Shown: piece after piece, positions 1-7,872 of the stretch
Position numbering within the stretch: the stretch's first letter is position 1
Layout of the letters: every line of letters starts with the position of its first letter
From: Bacteroidales bacterium UBA3754
GTDB lineage: Bacteria > Bacteroidota > Bacteroidia > Bacteroidales > UBA1715
Direction: 5' to 3'
NCBI GenBank assembly: GCA_002371705.1
Contig: DFGI01000047.1
Coordinates: 1-31,785, forward strand
DNA length: 31,785 nucleotides
Translations under genes and position numbers: made by a program
Notes under the pieces: generated by a model
The model's input: the letters and a program-made list of their open reading frames with translations, nothing else
Databases searched by the model: none
Told to the model about the DNA's origin: nothing

Positions 1-7
1 AAATTTC

Positions 8-38
8 TTTGCCAAACAGATTATTTTGCCTATTTTTG
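8..38 (+). promoter_or_regulatory. Bacteroidota-type promoter of the first operon
   Basis: TTTG at 8-11, a 19-nt spacer, then TATTTTTG at 31-38 match the Bacteroides -33/-7 consensus (TTTG and TAnnTTTG) exactly. Transcription would start near 45 and give a leader of about 20 nt before the ATG at 67. The next seven genes follow without room for another promoter between them, so this probably drives all of 67-5946. Confidence 0.75.
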
Positions 39-66
39 CACCTAACAAACATTAATTATTTAGGTT

Positions 67-372
67 ATGGTAAAGCATATTATTCTTTGGACATTGAATC
101 CAGAACTGAGTGACGAGGAGAAGCAAAAGGTTAAGGCTGGTATCAAGGCTGGTCTTGAGGGCTTGGTAGGTAAGGTTCCCGGACTGCTCGATGTAAAGGT
201 ACATATCGATGGTCGCCTGGCATCATCAAATGCCGACGTGATGCTCGACAGCACACTCGCCGACGAAGCAAGTTTGAAAGGCTATGCCGTTCATCCTGAA
301 CACGTTGCGGTTGCTGAGACAAAAGTGAAACCGTTCACAAAAACAAGAACTTGTCTGGATTTTGAAGCATAA
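67..372 (+). CDS. Dabb (stress-responsive A/B barrel) family protein
   Basis: A 101-residue protein starting MVKHIILWTL, which is the usual opening of the Dabb domain (a small dimeric ferredoxin-like alpha/beta barrel); the conserved H4 and a C-terminal VHPEHVAV stretch fit the family. The whole protein is one domain with no signal peptide. The biochemical role of these proteins in Bacteroidota is not established; plant and actinobacterial relatives range from stress proteins to cyclases, so no reaction is assigned. The ATG lies about 20 nt after the predicted transcription start, and the gene is followed after 3 nt by the thioesterase. Confidence 0.85.
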   Translation: MVKHIILWTLNPELSDEEKQKVKAGIKAGLEGLVGKVPGLLDVKVHIDGRLASSNADVMLDSTLADEASLKGYAVHPEHVAVAETKVKPFTKTRTCLDFEA

Positions 373-375
373 TCT

Positions 376-783
376 ATGAAACCGTATATTCATACCGTAA
401 ACTACTACGAAACCGACAAAATGGGCATCACGCACCATTCCAACTACATTCGGTTCATGGAGGAAGCACGTGTTGACTTTTTGAGCCAAATAGGTTATGG
501 ATTCGAAAAGTTGGAGGCCGATGGCATTGTGTCGCCTGTGACGGCTATCACATTCGACTACAAACATGCGACCACATTTCCGCAGGAAATCAGCATTGTG
601 CTTTCGGTGGAGAAATGTTCCCCTATAAAATTAGTGTTCGGATATACAATGACCGTCGATTCAAAAGTTGTGGGAACGGCAACAAGCACCCATTGTTTTT
701 TGGAAAACGGAAAAATAGTGTCGCTGGAAACCCGCTATCCCGAATTGTACAAGCTTCTCAAAGAAATGGAAACCGAAAAATAG
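376..783 (+). CDS. acyl-CoA thioesterase, 4-hydroxybenzoyl-CoA thioesterase (YbgC/FadM) family
   Basis: A 135-residue single hot-dog-fold protein. The N-terminal stretch YYETDKMGITHHSNYIRFME (residues 10-29) is the family active-site motif, with D14 at the position of the catalytic aspartate and the HxxY turn following it. It should hydrolyse acyl-CoA (or acyl-ACP) thioesters in the cytoplasm; the substrate cannot be told from sequence. It is 1 nt from the downstream dihydrofolate reductase. In other Bacteroidota such enzymes sit near menaquinone genes (as DHNA-CoA thioesterases); here the menaquinone-related neighbour belongs to the futalosine route, so that role is not supported. Confidence 0.9.
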   Translation: MKPYIHTVNYYETDKMGITHHSNYIRFMEEARVDFLSQIGYGFEKLEADGIVSPVTAITFDYKHATTFPQEISIVLSVEKCSPIKLVFGYTMTVDSKVVGTATSTHCFLENGKIVSLETRYPELYKLLKEMETEK

Positions 784-784
784 T

Positions 785-1291
785 ATGAAAAATTCTATTA
801 TTGTAGCAATATCCGACAACAATGTGATTGGGAAAGACAATGCCCTGCTGTGGCGTTTGTCCGCCGACATGCGTTTTTTTAAAGAAAAAACAACGGGACA
901 CCATATCATAATGGGACGGAAAACCTTTGAGTCGCTTGGAAACAGATTGCTTCCCAACCGTACGTCCATTGTCATTTCAAGAAATGCCGACTATCAACTT
1001 CCCGAAGGAGGAATTTTGGCGACATCGATTGAGAACGCCATTGCAAAAGTAAAAAACGAGACGGAGGCATTTTTCATCGGAGGAGAACAAATTTACAAAT
1101 CGGCTCTGCCATTCGTTGATACTCTGTACATTACACGCGTACACCATACATTCGACGGCGATGCGTTTTTCCCCGAAATTGACAAATCACAGTGGAAATT
1201 AGTCAGTTCCGAACACCATAAAGCAGACGAAAAAAACGAATACGATTATACATTTGAAGAATATACACGGAAACCATGCACATTCTTGTAG
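785..1291 (+). CDS. folA: dihydrofolate reductase
   Basis: A 168-residue enzyme reducing dihydrofolate to tetrahydrofolate with NADPH. Visible family features are the N-terminal IVAISDNNVIGKDNALLWRL (residues 6-25), D28 in the position of the catalytic acid (E. coli D27), the NADPH-binding IMGRKTFESLGNRLLPNRT (42-60) and the FFIGGEQIY segment near residues 95-105. Length is typical. The 3' end overlaps the start of the futalosine hydrolase gene by 16 nt in another frame, implying translational coupling. A dCMP deaminase, also part of dTMP supply, is encoded elsewhere in the window but not in this operon. Confidence 0.95.
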   Translation: MKNSIIVAISDNNVIGKDNALLWRLSADMRFFKEKTTGHHIIMGRKTFESLGNRLLPNRTSIVISRNADYQLPEGGILATSIENAIAKVKNETEAFFIGGEQIYKSALPFVDTLYITRVHHTFDGDAFFPEIDKSQWKLVSSEHHKADEKNEYDYTFEEYTRKPCTFL

Positions 1292-1899
1292 TATTTCCAT
1301 CGGGCTTAGAAGCAAAAAACTTTGAAGTTGATTCAAAGCACACGGTTGAGGTGCTTGTTTCTGGCGTGGGCGGATTTGCCACAATGTATTCTCTTTCAAA
1401 ATATTGCGCTTTGCAAAAGCCCGACTACATTATTCATGCAGGCATTTGCGGAACGTTTGACGAAACGCTTGCCATTGGCGATGTGGTTGATGTGATGATT
1501 GATCATTTTGCCGATTTTGGCGTGATGGAAAATGGGCAGTGGAAAACAGGTTTCGACCTGAAATTAGTGAGCGGACACAAAAAACCGTTCTCCGATGGGC
1601 AGCTGGTCGCACCAAACAATGATTTTGCCGATGTGCCTAAAGTCGTTGCCGTAACTTCGCAGACAATCACCACAACGACGGAACAGAAAAAGCGGCTGCT
1701 CAATACGTTTCATCCCAGCATAGAAACAATGGAAGGCGCTTTTGTGCATTATGTTTGTTTGCAGGAAGATATTCCTTTTGTACATTTACGTGCAGTTTCC
1801 AATGTTGTGGGCGAGCGCGACAAATCGAAATGGAATACAAAATTGGCAATTGAAAATCTGCATAATGAGATTATAAACGTAATTCTATCAATTGATTAG
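1276..1899 (+). CDS. mqnB: futalosine hydrolase (menaquinone biosynthesis)
   Basis: A 207-residue protein of the nucleoside phosphorylase/hydrolase fold. HAGICGTFDETLAIGDVVDV is the phosphorylase-type core, and SIETMEGAFVHYVC followed by RAVSNVVGERDKSKWN is typical of MqnB, which cleaves futalosine (or aminodeoxyfutalosine-derived nucleoside) into dehypoxanthine futalosine and hypoxanthine. This points to the futalosine route of menaquinone synthesis rather than the MenFDHCEB route; no other mqn gene lies in the window. It starts inside the end of folA (16-nt overlap) and is followed after 5 nt by the glycosyltransferase. A less likely alternative is an MTA/SAH nucleosidase. Confidence 0.85.
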   Translation: MHILVVFPSGLEAKNFEVDSKHTVEVLVSGVGGFATMYSLSKYCALQKPDYIIHAGICGTFDETLAIGDVVDVMIDHFADFGVMENGQWKTGFDLKLVSGHKKPFSDGQLVAPNNDFADVPKVVAVTSQTITTTTEQKKRLLNTFHPSIETMEGAFVHYVCLQEDIPFVHLRAVSNVVGERDKSKWNTKLAIENLHNEIINVILSID

Positions 1900-1904
1900 G
1901 CTCT

Positions 1905-3713
1905 ATGGTATTTGATTTTTTCAAGAGTATTCTCAACATATTTGTCAGGCTGTTGTTCCTGAAAAGGCGGTTTTTGATTCTTCATCGAAAATGGCACCAA
2001 AAGGATGCCGACGAAATCTCGGTTTGCTTTGCTATCACCGTGTGCGACGAATACGAAGAATTGCGGAATCTTCTAAATGCAATTATACCGTACGTTTGCG
2101 CCAACGACGAAATTCTTATCCAAGGCGACGAAGGCAACACGACCGAAAAAGTAAAAAATGTTATTGCCGAATATAGCAAATCCATTACAAAATTTGTCGA
2201 ATTTCCGTTGAACCACAATTTTGGCGAATATAAATCGCATTTGGCAAAACAGACCAATTGCCAATATATTTTCCAAATCGACGCGGACGAATTGCCAAAC
2301 CCGTATTTGATGCGTCATTTGCATAGAATTCTATACAACAACAAGTTGGATTTGATTCGAATTGCCCGTATCAACTTGATGATTGAGGATAACGAGAATT
2401 TTATTTTGTGGGACAACTACAATAGACATAAAAACATTTCACCGCTGAATTTCCCTGATTATCAGCGAAGAATCTATAGAAATTCGCCCACAATTTCGTG
2501 GACGCACACGATTCACGAAAAAATTATTGGTTTCAAAACGGTGGCGTATCTTCCGCCAAAGCCAAAGTACAGTTTGCTTCATTGCAAGCATTGGAAAAAG
2601 CAAATCGAACGCGACAACCAGATTTTCAACGTGTATAAAAAACGTGGCACGCAACACGTGCTGCTCGACCTTTCGGTGTTGAAAAATTTCAACTGCGGGT
2701 TGGGACAGGTTGCCTACAACTACGGTTTGTATTTGAAAGACAATCCCATTTCCGACATTAATATTTATTTGTTATTGCCTAAGCAATATTTTGGCGCATT
2801 CGGCGACCATGTGAAATATATTGAAAGTAAGAAAATCTATCGGAGTTTTCCTCGATTGCTGCCGCAAATTGATGTATGGCATTCCATCCATCAGCTGAGC
2901 AGTTTCCAACCGCCGCATTCGGTACTTAACTTGTTGACTATCCACGATTTAAATTTTGTGTATGAAAAGCATGGGAAAAAAGCCCAAAAATATATGCGCA
3001 AAATTTTGGACGAAATAAAGTATGCGAACAAAATCACTGCAATTTCACAATATACAAAGAACGACATTCACAGAATCATCCGCGATGATTTGGATATAGA
3101 GGTGATTTACAATGGAGTGGAAAAACTCAACAAAAACGACGAAGTCAAGCCCTCGTACCCAATTGATGAGTCGAAGCCGTTCTTGTTCACCATTGGTGAA
3201 ATCAAACCAAAAAAGAATTTCCATGTGCTGCTTGATGCAATGAAATTGATGCCCGAATTTAATCTATATTTGGCGGGAAAAGACGACACTCCGTATGCCG
3301 GGGAAATACGTCAGCGAATCGCCAACGAGAATATTCAAAATGTGTTCCTCACAAGCACCATTTCGCAACAAGAAAAAATTTGGTTCTACAACCATTGCCA
3401 CGCATTCGTGTTCCCGTCGCTGTTCGAAGGATTTGGCTTGCCAGTTATTGAGGCGTTGATGTTTGGTAAACCTGTGATTTCGTCGCAGGAAACGTCGCTC
3501 AAGGAAATTGGCGGCAATGCTGTTTTCTTTCTCGACAATTTCAGCGCAGAACACATAGCTCAAGTTGTGAAGGAGAAAAGCGAATATTTTTACCAGCATC
3601 CTGAACTTGCCGAACAAAACATTGCGTACGCAAATTCATTCTCGTATGCAAAACATATGGAACGATATATAGGAATCTATAGGGAAATGTTATGCAATGC
3701 GAGACAATTATAA
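1905..3713 (+). CDS. two-domain glycosyltransferase (GT2 fused to GT4)
   Basis: A 602-residue protein with two recognisable transferase modules. Residues about 38-230 are a GT2-type (GT-A) domain: ISVCFAITVCDEYEELRNLL at the start and QIDADE (D126, D128) as the metal-binding DxD; the WTHTIHEKI segment near 199-207 resembles WaaE/KdtX-like transferases. Residues about 250-600 are a GT4 (GT-B) domain: LLTIHDLNFVY, FTIGEIKPKKNFHVLLDA (428-445) and FPSLFEGFGLPVIEAL with the EX7E pair E508/E516. The first 25 residues are hydrophobic and basic and may attach it to the inner membrane. It probably adds two sugars in succession to a surface glycan or LPS core. Cytidylyltransferase, LicD and GT8 genes follow. 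No frameshift joins the halves. Confidence 0.85.
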   Translation: MVFDFFKSILNIFVRLLFLKRRFLILHRKWHQKDADEISVCFAITVCDEYEELRNLLNAIIPYVCANDEILIQGDEGNTTEKVKNVIAEYSKSITKFVEFPLNHNFGEYKSHLAKQTNCQYIFQIDADELPNPYLMRHLHRILYNNKLDLIRIARINLMIEDNENFILWDNYNRHKNISPLNFPDYQRRIYRNSPTISWTHTIHEKIIGFKTVAYLPPKPKYSLLHCKHWKKQIERDNQIFNVYKKRGTQHVLLDLSVLKNFNCGLGQVAYNYGLYLKDNPISDINIYLLLPKQYFGAFGDHVKYIESKKIYRSFPRLLPQIDVWHSIHQLSSFQPPHSVLNLLTIHDLNFVYEKHGKKAQKYMRKILDEIKYANKITAISQYTKNDIHRIIRDDLDIEVIYNGVEKLNKNDEVKPSYPIDESKPFLFTIGEIKPKKNFHVLLDAMKLMPEFNLYLAGKDDTPYAGEIRQRIANENIQNVFLTSTISQQEKIWFYNHCHAFVFPSLFEGFGLPVIEALMFGKPVISSQETSLKEIGGNAVFFLDNFSAEHIAQVVKEKSEYFYQHPELAEQNIAYANSFSYAKHMERYIGIYREMLCNARQL

Positions 3714-3723
3714 CAATTACGAT

Positions 3724-4149
3724 ATGAAAAAATACAAAGTTGGCTATACGACAGGGGTTTTTGATTTATTCCACGTAGGACATCTCAACATTTTGGAGCG
3801 ATGTAAGGAACAATGCGACTTTTTGGTTGTGGCAGTATGCACCGACGAATATGCCCATGAGTCAGGGAAAAACCCTATTATTTCGTATCCCGACAGAGCT
3901 CGTATAATTGCTGCGTTGCGATGCGTTGACAAAGTTGTCCCAATGAGTTTCACCGACAAGTTGGAGGCGTGGAAACTGCATAAATTTGATGTGCTTTTTT
4001 CGGGCGACGACTGGAAAGGCTCGGAGCGCTACATAAAAACAGAACAACAACTTAAGGAAGTCGGCGTTGATATTGTGTATTTCCCTTACACAAAATCGGT
4101 TTCGACATCGATGATAAAAGAACAACTTAAACAAAATCAGAATAGTTGA
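3724..4149 (+). CDS. TagD/GCT-like nucleotidyl (cytidylyl) transferase
   Basis: A 141-residue protein. YTTGVFDLFHVGHLNIL carries the HxGH nucleotide-binding motif (H17-VG-H20), and the C-terminal TKSVSTSMIK corresponds to the RTEGxSTT-type motif of glycerol-3-phosphate cytidylyltransferases. It should join CTP to a small phosphorylated alcohol such as glycerol-3-P, ribitol-P, ethanolamine-P or choline-P; the acceptor is not readable. An in-frame ATG at 3697 overlaps the previous gene, but the ATG at 3724 begins MKKYKVGYTTG, which is where the family starts, so it is preferred. The stop shares one base with the ATG of the LicD gene, a direct hint that the activated group is used by that enzyme. 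Confidence 0.85.
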   Translation: MKKYKVGYTTGVFDLFHVGHLNILERCKEQCDFLVVAVCTDEYAHESGKNPIISYPDRARIIAALRCVDKVVPMSFTDKLEAWKLHKFDVLFSGDDWKGSERYIKTEQQLKEVGVDIVYFPYTKSVSTSMIKEQLKQNQNS

Positions 4150-4964
4150 TGAGAAAACTCTCGCTTGACGAAATAAAAAAGTTTGAATTAGGCATTCTTG
4201 ACGTTTTTTCGAAATTCTGCGACGAGAATAATCTCACGTATTATTTGACGTATGGAACCCTTTTGGGAGCCGTCCGCCACAAGGGATTTATTCCGTGGGA
4301 CGATGACATTGATGTGATTATGCCCCGACAGGACTACGATAAACTGCAAGAATTTTTATCTCGTCAAAACAACTTTTTCTCTCCGCACATTGAACTAAAA
4401 ACTCCAAAATCAAAAGGTCATCAATATCATTTTTGCAAAGTTGTTGACAATACCACGTATGTTCAGGAATTGTCAATGAATGAACGGTACAAAACTTCTA
4501 TTTGGATTGATATTTTTGTGCTCGATAAAATCACAGAGAAACAGCCTGAGCAACAGTGTTTTATACAGCGATTGCTGAGAATGCGCAAGCATTATTTTTA
4601 CACGATAGAGCGCAAATACAATGGAAACCAACTCAACAAAAAAATAAAATTCTACTTCTACAAAGCTATCCTAAAACCTATTTATTTTGTTTTAAATCAA
4701 AGACAACGCATTCTTCGCTATGCCACCAAATATTCTGAATCTGATTCAAACACGTGGTTTTTCTCGCTGAATGGCGATGCGCATAAAACGCTCATTTCAA
4801 GTGAGGATTTGCAACAAACCGAACTGGAATTTGAAGGAAAATTCTATAAAACCTTTAAGAATTATGACAAACTTTTGACCCAACTATACGGCGATTACAT
4901 GCAGTTACCGCCTGTTAATCAAAGAGTTGCACACGAAACGATGGCGTACTTATTAGATAATTAA
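4149..4964 (+). CDS. LicD-family nucleotidyl/phospho-substituent transferase
   Basis: A 271-residue protein. YLTYGTLLGAVRHKGFIPWD followed by DDID (residues 33-55) is the LicD/fukutin signature, with the aspartates as metal and catalytic ligands. LicD proteins move a phospho-substituent (phosphocholine in Haemophilus and pneumococcus; ribitol-P in fukutin) from a CDP carrier to a glycan. The ATG at 4149 overlaps the upstream TGA (TGATG); an in-frame TTG at 4146 is less likely. The gene is markedly A+T-rich in its middle (the row at 4621-4680 is about 28% G+C by hand count). The TagD-like gene directly upstream probably supplies the CDP-activated donor. The transferred group is unknown. Confidence 0.88.
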   Translation: MRKLSLDEIKKFELGILDVFSKFCDENNLTYYLTYGTLLGAVRHKGFIPWDDDIDVIMPRQDYDKLQEFLSRQNNFFSPHIELKTPKSKGHQYHFCKVVDNTTYVQELSMNERYKTSIWIDIFVLDKITEKQPEQQCFIQRLLRMRKHYFYTIERKYNGNQLNKKIKFYFYKAILKPIYFVLNQRQRILRYATKYSESDSNTWFFSLNGDAHKTLISSEDLQQTELEFEGKFYKTFKNYDKLLTQLYGDYMQLPPVNQRVAHETMAYLLDN

Positions 4965-4968
4965 TACG

Positions 4969-5946
4969 ATGGAAATTGCACTTTGTTTTGACAATAATTT
5001 TGTGATGCAGGCTGGCGTTTTTATTCAGTCGGTTTGTATGTCTAACCAAGCTAACGAAATAACTTTTTTTGCAATTAGTGAATGTTTTTCGGATGAAAAT
5101 AAAGCAATTCTTACCGATTTGGTCGCCCATTTTCAAAACAAGAAAATTGAATTCGTCGAAATAGATGTCGCCACGCTAAACGACTTTCCTGTTCGGAAGA
5201 AAGATCATATTTCAATTGCCGCTTATTATAGACTGTTGTTGCCATCTATTTTGCCACAACATCTCACCAAAGTGCTGTATTTCGATTGCGATATGCTTGT
5301 TGTTGATGATTTACAGCCGCTCTACAACCTTGCTATTGAAGATTATTCAACAGCAGTCGTGGCGGATATGTTTTATAACGACGAAACCATAACAAATCGT
5401 TTGCTTTACGATGTAGCCGACCACTATTATAATTCTGGAATGCTCTTAATAAACCTCAAGTATTGGCGTGAACATTCCATTTCTCGCAAGTTGCTGGCTT
5501 TTATCACCGAACATAAAGATTTATGTATCGCCCATGACCAGGATGCGTTGAATGCTGTGCTACACGGCACAATTCTCACTGCTCCGGCACGATACAATAT
5601 TCAGCTGGACTTTTTGAAAAAGGAGCCATCGAATATGGTTATTGCCGACAAAGATGTGTTTGACGACGCGCTTGCATCAGGGCATAATCCGTGTGTTATT
5701 CATTTCACAGGCCCGTCGAAACCGTGGAAATACCAGTGTTTCAATCCGTATGGTCCACTTTGGGATTTTTTTCAAGGTCAAACTATTTGGAAAAATCAAT
5801 CCAAGACGCACGAGTTCAAAGGTTGGAAGTTACTGAAATGGAAACGACATCAGTTGTCGGAACGACTGAATCTTCGACCCAAACGTGTTGCGCAATATAT
5901 TGATGTTCAACCAGAAATAGAACGGATAATCCGAAAATTACAATAA
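4969..5946 (+). CDS. family 8 glycosyltransferase
   Basis: A 325-residue GT8 retaining transferase, related to the LPS galactosyl/glucosyltransferases. It shows IALCFDNNFVMQAGVFIQS at the N-terminus, AAYYRLLLPSIL (84-95), the DxD motif in LYFDCDML (D106, D108), YYNSGMLLINL (153-163), HDQDALN (189-195) and the terminal HFTGPSKPW (245-253), all expected positions. The last 70 residues are basic, a usual membrane-contact tail in this family. It is the last gene of the operon; only 2 nt separate its stop from the end of the opposing LtaS-like gene. Confidence 0.9.
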   Translation: MEIALCFDNNFVMQAGVFIQSVCMSNQANEITFFAISECFSDENKAILTDLVAHFQNKKIEFVEIDVATLNDFPVRKKDHISIAAYYRLLLPSILPQHLTKVLYFDCDMLVVDDLQPLYNLAIEDYSTAVVADMFYNDETITNRLLYDVADHYYNSGMLLINLKYWREHSISRKLLAFITEHKDLCIAHDQDALNAVLHGTILTAPARYNIQLDFLKKEPSNMVIADKDVFDDALASGHNPCVIHFTGPSKPWKYQCFNPYGPLWDFFQGQTIWKNQSKTHEFKGWKLLKWKRHQLSERLNLRPKRVAQYIDVQPEIERIIRKLQ

Positions 5947-5948
5947 CA

Positions 5949-7871
5949 TTACTTATTGGTTTGTTTTTGAAAAACCAGCTGTTGCGCAGCTTGAATCATA
6001 CAGCGGGCGTAGTCGCGCATTTTTCTTGCTTTTTCTGATTGAAAAGTTATCATATTCTCCTTATTTTCAGTATTATACGAATACAGACTTTCGCCGCCGT
6101 CGTTTCTGCATACGTAATAATTCACGGAATCCACGCAACAATATGCATCGTCGGAAGAGAAGAATATCATAGGTCGTTTTTCTTTCAATAAATCGATACC
6201 AAATGTGTTGTTTATATACGGAAAACCCAGAATTCCCATTACTGTTGGGAATATGTCAATTTGTCCCGCTATATTGTGATTTACACGAGACGTTTCGTTT
6301 GTCGGGTCGAAAATGATAATTGGCACGTGGTGGTATGCCAAAGAAACATCATAGTCGTTGTTGCCTGCGCCGTGGTCGCCGACCAACGCAAAAATTGTGT
6401 TGTTGTACCACGGTTGCTGTTGTGCTTGTTCAAAGAACAGTTGCAACGCATAATCGGAATATTCAATTACTTGATAGCGCAAATCAGCCTGTTTTGGCGT
6501 AAAATATTCGGGAACAATGTGCGGCGCATGGTTGCTTGCCGTTAGAAATGCGGCAAAAAATGGTTTGTTTTCTTGTGCGGCTTCAGTCAATTTTGGCACT
6601 GAAAAACGAAACATATAATCATCAACAACGCCCAAATTGCTCCGTACTTCGTTTGAAGGGTAATCTTTTTCGGAATATACGAACTCCATATTGTTTGCTG
6701 ACATATAGCCGCCAATATTGTCAAATTGTTCGTCGTGCGTGGTGAAGTAAAACGTGGAATATCCGTTTTGTTTCATCACCGTTGGCCACGATTCATAGGT
6801 GACAATGTCGCCCGTTTTGAATGGATGCTGGTTCATCAATGCGGGATAGGAAAACAAAGTGCCATACACGCCGTTCATCGTATGAATTCCTGCCGAATAT
6901 CCGTTTGGGAAGTACAACGATTTAGAAATCAACGTATTCAAAAATGGCGTTAACGCGGTGTCGGCAACAAAATGCGATGCCATGCTTTCCATCATAATGA
7001 CCACAACATTTTTTTTCTGAACAGTGTCGGCTTGCGGTACAAATCGGGCGATGGGCGAAATATATTGCAATGAATCGGTGGTGATGCCGAATTCTTCTCG
7101 AACGCGACGGAGAGCTGTTTCTTCGTCAATGAATTGAATTTTTTGCCGCGATTCCTTTGACATATTTGCGGTGGTACGAATCAGTACATACGTTGGATTT
7201 AATCCTAATTGGTTGAGAAACGGATCGTTACAAAAGTATGCCGTGCCAATTCGAACTGGTGACTTTTGTCCAAGCCGTCCTCGAATGCCCATTAAACATA
7301 ATCCTATCAGTAAAACAAACGTAAGTGCTGCTGTGCCAATACGTAACCCCGACCAGTTTATGCTATCTTTCTGTGAGTCTAAGAATCTGATTTTCAATCT
7401 TTTCAATAGCCAAGCAAATGAAAAGAGCACAGCTACAAACACAAAGAAATATACAAAATATGTTGGCTCCGAACAGATCATTTTTAATACAAACGACGGT
7501 TCATCAAACCAATTCCACACAGAAGCGTTCACGTGTTTGAAAAATTGATTGAAATATGGAATGTCGGCTGCCGAAATAAAGAAAGAGATGGCGTAAACCA
7601 CACAGAGATACCAATATACGCCATTAAACAAGTGTTTGTTCGGTTTAAAAAATAGTGACACAAACAGCAGCAAAATAGGAATGAGGATAAGCACACATGC
7701 CATGAGATTGTCGAAACGCAAGCCCCACAAAAATGCTTCGGCAATTATCGAAACGTCGGCAGTGGTTGTTCCTTCGATGAAAAATAATGCCAGTCGGAAC
7801 AGAGAACCAAAAATCAGTGTAACACACTGAACACCAATCAAAAAAGCAATGTTTTGTAGTAATCTTTTCAT
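5949..7871 (-). CDS. LtaS-like membrane phosphotransferase (alkaline phosphatase/sulfatase fold)
   Basis: A 640-residue inner membrane enzyme. About five hydrophobic segments lie in residues 5-200 (roughly 8-32, 45-75, 85-103, 138-156, 178-195), then a periplasmic sulfatase-fold domain follows. VVIMMESMAS gives the metal ligand E295, AGIHTMNG the likely nucleophile T331, FTTHDEQFDN (H380/D381) and LVGDHGAGN (D500/H501) further metal ligands. The family includes lipoteichoic acid synthase, OpgB and related enzymes that transfer glycerol-phosphate from phosphatidylglycerol. A Gram-negative host rules out true lipoteichoic acid, so transfer of phosphoglycerol to a periplasmic glycan or lipid is the inference. 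Its ATG is 1 nt after the stop of the EptA-like gene. Confidence 0.85.
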   Translation of the reverse strand: MKRLLQNIAFLIGVQCVTLIFGSLFRLALFFIEGTTTADVSIIAEAFLWGLRFDNLMACVLILIPILLLFVSLFFKPNKHLFNGVYWYLCVVYAISFFISAADIPYFNQFFKHVNASVWNWFDEPSFVLKMICSEPTYFVYFFVFVAVLFSFAWLLKRLKIRFLDSQKDSINWSGLRIGTAALTFVLLIGLCLMGIRGRLGQKSPVRIGTAYFCNDPFLNQLGLNPTYVLIRTTANMSKESRQKIQFIDEETALRRVREEFGITTDSLQYISPIARFVPQADTVQKKNVVVIMMESMASHFVADTALTPFLNTLISKSLYFPNGYSAGIHTMNGVYGTLFSYPALMNQHPFKTGDIVTYESWPTVMKQNGYSTFYFTTHDEQFDNIGGYMSANNMEFVYSEKDYPSNEVRSNLGVVDDYMFRFSVPKLTEAAQENKPFFAAFLTASNHAPHIVPEYFTPKQADLRYQVIEYSDYALQLFFEQAQQQPWYNNTIFALVGDHGAGNNDYDVSLAYHHVPIIIFDPTNETSRVNHNIAGQIDIFPTVMGILGFPYINNTFGIDLLKEKRPMIFFSSDDAYCCVDSVNYYVCRNDGGESLYSYNTENKENMITFQSEKARKMRDYARCMIQAAQQLVFQKQTNK

Positions 7872-7872
7872 T

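Noticed and set aside
7171..7548. 125-codon plus-strand frame inside the LtaS-like gene
   Set aside because: It lies opposite the conserved membrane region of a well supported gene, has no recognised motif and no promoter.
5949..7871. Evidence for lipoteichoic acid and thus a Gram-positive host
   Set aside because: LtaS-like enzymes are common in Gram-negative bacteria; promoters, T9SS domain and gene content show Bacteroidota.
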